Of a stretch of DNA of 64,000 bases, positions 60,111 through 64,000 are shown one piece after another. This DNA is from Trissonchulus latispiculum (taxonomy: Eukaryota; Nematoda; Enoplea; Enoplida; Ironidae), in contig JASAND010028129.1 of assembly GCA_030248195.1 (NCBI GenBank), forward strand, positions 1 through 64,000. The letters are read 5' to 3'. The position numbers and the translations under genes were made by a program. The notes beneath the pieces were generated by a model. The model ran no database searches, was not told the origin of the DNA, and saw nothing but the letters and a program-made list of their open reading frames with translations. Within the stretch, counting starts at the first letter, position 1. Each line of letters begins with the position of its first letter.

Positions 60111-62356
60111 TCACTGTCTCTGGATGGAGTGGAACACCACGACCGTTCCACACCGGCCGATCCCATAATAGACATCAGTTTTTTGGATATGGGCCTTGGC
60201 AAATAGACGGCATGTCATACGCCGCAAGGCATTAACCTGAGATGGTCGAAGGATACGCTTTACAGCTGCCGCAACCGTCGTAAAGTGACCATCTTCCAGC
60301 CCCTGCAGGAGGACAGCCATGAGGCCCTCCAAATGGGTCGTGGACATATTGTTCAAGGCCAGGGCCCGATGAACCGTAGCTGGGTAAGAGCGGCGGCCAA
60401 CCGCTGCTGAGGATGTAGGAAGGTCCCGACTATCCACAGGGCATCCCCCCAAAAGAAATGCCAGTTGGACCATACAACCCGGATGCCCAGGAGACGGATT
60501 ATTCTTACAATACCAGTAGAGGCCGATCAGCGTGCGCAGGAAGAACACACAGTGTTCCGTGTCCCTCATGCCCGAGTGGAACAACCGGAGGGCATTATAG
60601 AGGCGTTCCATGTTAGGGACTTCACTGAGTTTATATCCATTTGCTGACAGTGGGGAACTAAAATCCATGCTCAGGAGACGAGTGTCCAACTCCCGAGATA
60701 GATTGAGCAGATCTCGCCCCACAGTGAAGGAGGGCCGAGGTAGGGAAATCTTCCTGAAACCAGGGACCTCAGCCCCAACAGCATAATAGCATTGCAGTTC
60801 GTACTGCAACTGCTGTTGAACAGCAGGTTCCCAGTCATACAGTACGAACCGAAAAGTGGGTTCATCACACGAACAGTTGCGTTTATAGCAACTGAGACAG
60901 GTCGCGAGGCAAATGCAAAGCTTTGCCCGAGAACTGTCATCATAACAGTTATCGCAGTCAGTTTTGGAGCCTCGGGCACGGAACACGGTGCAGTAGGGAT
61001 GCTCATTTTCATGAGCAGACTCCTCCCGGCCACAAACCTTGCACCTGAAGCATAGGCAATTTGGACCCCGGATTCCACATCGGGGGCAAACGGCGTTAGC
61101 CCGTTTCGCTGGAGGCGAACCACAGTTGGAGCGAGTGCGGGCGCTTTCTCCCAGCGCCAGATCAGAACCGTCTGATGGTTGGGACACGGTGCCGGGACGC
61201 AACACCTCTTCCCAAAGACCACCCGGGTCAGAAGCCACATCAATAACCAGAACCTCGGACGGGTCGGCGGGTTCCTCTTCCCCTGGGGGGTTGGCGGGTG
61301 CCACTTGGTCCGATGGGTGGACAAATTCATCCTGCACCGGAGTCACGCTTCTGTCAGGAACCTGTCCGGTTTCCCCAGACGCTGCCACAGAACCCGGTGG
61401 GACCCCTGGGCCGGTAGGGGGAAGGACACCTTGGGTCACAGAGGGCCGCACCCCTAGAGAACCAAAAGGCCGTGGGTGGCGTAACGAAGCCAGGCCACTG
61501 GACGGGGCTGGACTAGGAGGTTGAACCCACCATCCCGAGGGTCTGGGTTTATTTTACTGGGGGGGGGCGGGGGGGCGCCCCCCCACTTTTTGGGTTCCCC
61601 CCCCACTCGAGCACCTCCCCCCCCACTCGTCCCCCCCCCCACTTTTTTGGGCTTCCCCCCCCACTCACTATAGGGTGCCCAGAAAATGTCAAATTTTTAG
61701 GATTTTTGGTCAAAATTTTCAAAATTTTTCCGGCTTCGCCGGAAATTTTTGGTCAAAAATCGTCTTTTTTGGTGCTAAAACTCAATTTTTGAGCACTTTT
61801 AAGCTTAGTTATAGCAGCATATGTAGAAAACAGGCTTTTTATATGGTATTTTTAGCATTTTTAGCCCATTTTATTCCCCCCCCCCCACTTTTCGACCTCC
61901 CCCCCCCACTAGTGGGGGGGGGCTCCCCCCCCACTTTTTTTCGCCTAAAGTAAACCCAGAGGGTTGACCTCTTCCCGGGGGAACCGCTCCACTCCAGCCA
62001 GAAGCTTGCTCCACCGGCGTTGGGTAACTCAACGGTGGACAATAGGCAAATTCTGGAGGAGGTGGTTGATATCCGAGTCCCGGAGGAGGTACCAGGCGGG
62101 GTCGTCCCCGGCCAAACCCCAGGCCACCTGTTCCCGGCAAAAAACCCCAGCCAGTACCACCAGAAATGGCCTCCCGAGAAGGCCGGCCACAGGCATATTG
62201 CACCGGGGAAGCACACCCGTCACAAACAGTTTGATGGGATACATTTCTGACAGAGGCGCTGTGGGAAAAGATATTTTCATATCCGCAAACTTCACATGTA
62301 AGGGAAATATTCATAGCGATGAATAGTTGTACAGTAAAATTAAACAGGAAAACCAT
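60111..62356 (-). pseudogene. Cysteine-rich gene at the env position, interrupted by a MITE
   Basis: The coding region runs from the ATG at 62356 (or 62314) to 61965, then from 61541 to the stop at 60111, about 610 residues without the insert. The start MVFLFNFTVQLFIA is hydrophobic. A first Cys cluster (CEVCGY…CDGCASPV) follows, then a Pro/Ser/Glu-rich linker, then a dense Cys region (CPRCGIRGPNCLCFRCKVC, later CDNCYDD, CICLATCLSCYKRNCSC) suggesting several zinc sites. The remainder is helical and Leu-rich. I recognise no family; no fusion peptide or C-terminal membrane anchor is seen, so it is unlikely to be a classical Env. It lies between pol and the 3' LTR on the same strand. Confidence 0.65.
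61538..61964. mobile_element. 417-bp MITE inside the cysteine-rich gene
   Basis: The element 61543-61959 is flanked by AGGGT (61538-61542 and 61960-61964). The inverted ends are CTGGGTTTATTTTA and, read inward from the right, CTGGGTTTACTTTA. The interior is dominated by C and G runs and a CCGGCTTCGCCGG hairpin. No ORF. The 5-bp duplication is unusual for the hAT-like MITEs here. Related truncated copy at 58901-59165. Confidence 0.8.
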
Positions 62357-62749
62357 GAACTAGAATAAGAGGGCAACTGCAACTGAAGTTTTGGAAAATT
62401 AGAAAATGTAGTGATGGTAGATTAATTACTGCGCGGCATAGAACAAAGTAGTTTAATACATCTTGCAGTCATTTAAGATTTGGTTGTACAGAAGTCAGAG
62501 GGTCGTTGCCGTGCGTGAAATATTTGGAAAATGGAACTGCATATATATATATATAGTCAAGTTGAAAGGATAGATATGTCTGGCACGAATTAACAGCAAT
62601 AACTACTTGCATAAACAGGACTTGTGTAGGCTGGCCATTGGTGATAGCATATGTACAGGTGTTTGAAGCATGGAATAAATGTAAATATTAGGCATGAGTA
62701 ATGATAAGTCTATGCTAGCGTAATGGTGAGAGTATGATGAACAAATTAG
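62357..62749 (-). other. Spacer between pol and the cysteine-rich gene
   Basis: AT-rich, non-coding, with a short (AT)n tract at about 62538-62556. Confidence 0.5.
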
Positions 62750-63997
62750 CTACTGGGATCGGAAAAAGTCAGATTGTTTCCGATTGCGCGCGGACCGCCG
62801 CGGGGACTGTGATGAATCACAGTTGTTTCCAGCCACATCAACAGAGCCATTCGTTGGAGCCGCTGCAACTGAGGCTTGATCATTAGGTACGGCAGGCATG
62901 TTAGCCTGCTCGTCTCCCCGGACATATGGTTTCAACCGGTTAGCGTGTACGTGGAGGTGACCCATCCGTTGATTATGTCTTCCACTAGGAGGCGCCAGGG
63001 TCACATTCGGTGGACTGTGCTTAATGACCTGATAAGGACCGGTCCAGGTGAGGGCCAATTTGCGTTTCTTAGGCATTTTCATCATGACCCAATCACCCGG
63101 AGCGAATGACTGTGGACGTGCGGTCTGGTCATACGTTCGCTCTTGTTTAGCGTGAGCCGCACTCAGGTTTTGTGCAGCAAGCTGCTAAATGAGGTTCAGC
63201 TGGTGAGTCAGCTGCATAGCAAAGGTAGGTGTGTCTACATAGGCCATATTTGGAAACGTTAGACTGGTATCTACGGGCAGAGCGGGGTTTCGCCCATAGA
63301 CCATCCGAAAGGGAGTTTCTTGGATGCTTTCCTGTGTGGTGCTTCGGTAAGCGAAACGGACCAAAGGTAAATACACATCCCAGTCTGTATTTCCGGTATT
63401 GACATAAGATGTCAACATACCAGCTAATGTGCGGTTGAACCGCTCAACCAAACCGTCACATTGTGGATGGTAAGGGGTAGTAGAAACCTTACGGATACCA
63501 CAGATGGCCAAGACTTCAGCAAGCAATTCTGACATAAAATTTGTTCCACGGTCGGACAGAAGCCGCCGAGGAGCACCATGTCGGCAGAGGATGTCAGTAA
63601 CAAATACCTTTGCTATGGTTGCTGCAGTTTGATCTGGTATGGCAGCACATTCCGGATACTTAGTAAAATAGTCCATAAAGACCACTATGTACTTCATTTC
63701 GCTTAGAGATAGAGGAAACGGACCCAGAATATCCACGCCCACGCAATCAAATGGACCCTCGACCGTAATAGGCACCAAGGGAGCTTTTCCAGCCTGTTTA
63801 GGATTCTTCCTTGCTTGACAAGCGTGACAAGTGAGACAGTGTTGGTACACGTCTTTCCGTATAGTAGGCCAGAAGTAGCGCTCTAGCAAATGTGAGTACA
63901 TGCGCTGAGCACCCAAATGAGCGCCAAGTGGCTCGTCGTGGTAAGCTTCGAGGAGCTCGGCACGACAACCTTGCGGAATTGCGATCTGCTCGTACAC
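62750..63997 (-). pseudogene. pol: Second Gypsy element: 3' part of pol (integrase, GPY/F), one amber
   Basis: The frame enters from beyond 64000. It has an HHCC zinc segment (HLGAQRMYSH…CLTCHAC) and the integrase triad in VGVDILGP, LLSDRGTNF and LVERFNRTL. After HQLNLI a TAG (63187-63185) interrupts, but the same frame continues open through TWTGPYQVIKH and HANRLKPY, a GPY/F module, to the stop at 62750. There is thus one nonsense change and no frameshift. The integrase differs clearly from that of Region 1, so this is a different lineage. RT and gag, if present, lie outside the window. Confidence 0.9.
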
Positions 63998-64000
63998 AGC

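Overview
The window reads as intergenic and transposon-dense chromatin of an invertebrate animal. No bacterial operons, ribosome binding sites or CRISPR arrays are visible. What is visible: Ty3/Gypsy-type LTR elements, a Merlin (IS1016/ISXO2-like) DNA transposon, hAT-like and foldback miniature elements, GT-AG intron signals, TATA boxes, and a small family of F-box proteins. I cannot name the species. The only host protein-coding material I recognise is one nearly complete F-box gene (35290-37243, one frameshift) and two degenerate relatives (26705-27217 and 57781-58676).

Region 1 (1-17953, minus strand) is a very large Gypsy-type element. In minus-strand order it has a long LTR-like block (16421-17953), a tRNA T-arm-like segment (about 16391-16414), a 2.4-kb leader full of perfect hairpins, and then four overlapping reading frames. 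These are gag with a CCHC knuckle, an unfamiliar ORF2 with a duplicated Trp/Gly motif, a protease ORF, and a pol ORF with intact RT, RNase H and integrase motifs. Each downstream ORF has an ATG 1-28 nt before the upstream stop, which suggests termination-reinitiation. Beyond pol lies 3-4 kb of Pro-rich accessory ORFs broken between frames. The 3' LTR is not in the window.

Region 2 (17954-26202) is a nest. A Merlin element with about 209-bp terminal inverted repeats and an 8-bp target duplication carries a two-exon transposase pseudogene. Its intron has received a young non-autonomous LTR element (378-bp LTRs about 1% apart, tRNA-Arg-type primer site, gag knuckle only).

Region 3 (26203-42550) holds an F-box fragment, a foldback element, several tandem repeats, a very short LTR element (32101-33030), two foldback MITEs, a tRNA-like sequence, the F-box gene, and three hAT-like MITEs with 8-bp duplications (one of them imperfect).

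Region 4 (42551-56900) starts with a plus-strand relative of the Region 1 LTR and a hairpin-rich leader. The leader was split by a gag-only LTR element arranged LTR-internal-LTR-partial internal-13 bp of a third LTR (44867-53211, TGGT duplication). The leader then resumes. A hairpin with a constant TAACAA loop but different complementary stems recurs on both sides of the insertion. A perfect six-unit heat-shock element lies at 55557-55584.

Region 5 (56900-64000) contains a G-rich MITE inserted in an F-box pseudogene, then the 3' part of a second Gypsy element on the minus strand. That part comprises integrase with one in-frame amber, a large cysteine-rich gene at the env position, a polypurine tract and the 3' LTR. 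The cysteine-rich gene is interrupted by a 417-bp MITE whose removal together with one 5-bp duplication would restore the frame.

All calls are by eye. Family names rest on motifs and boundary structures, not on database searches.
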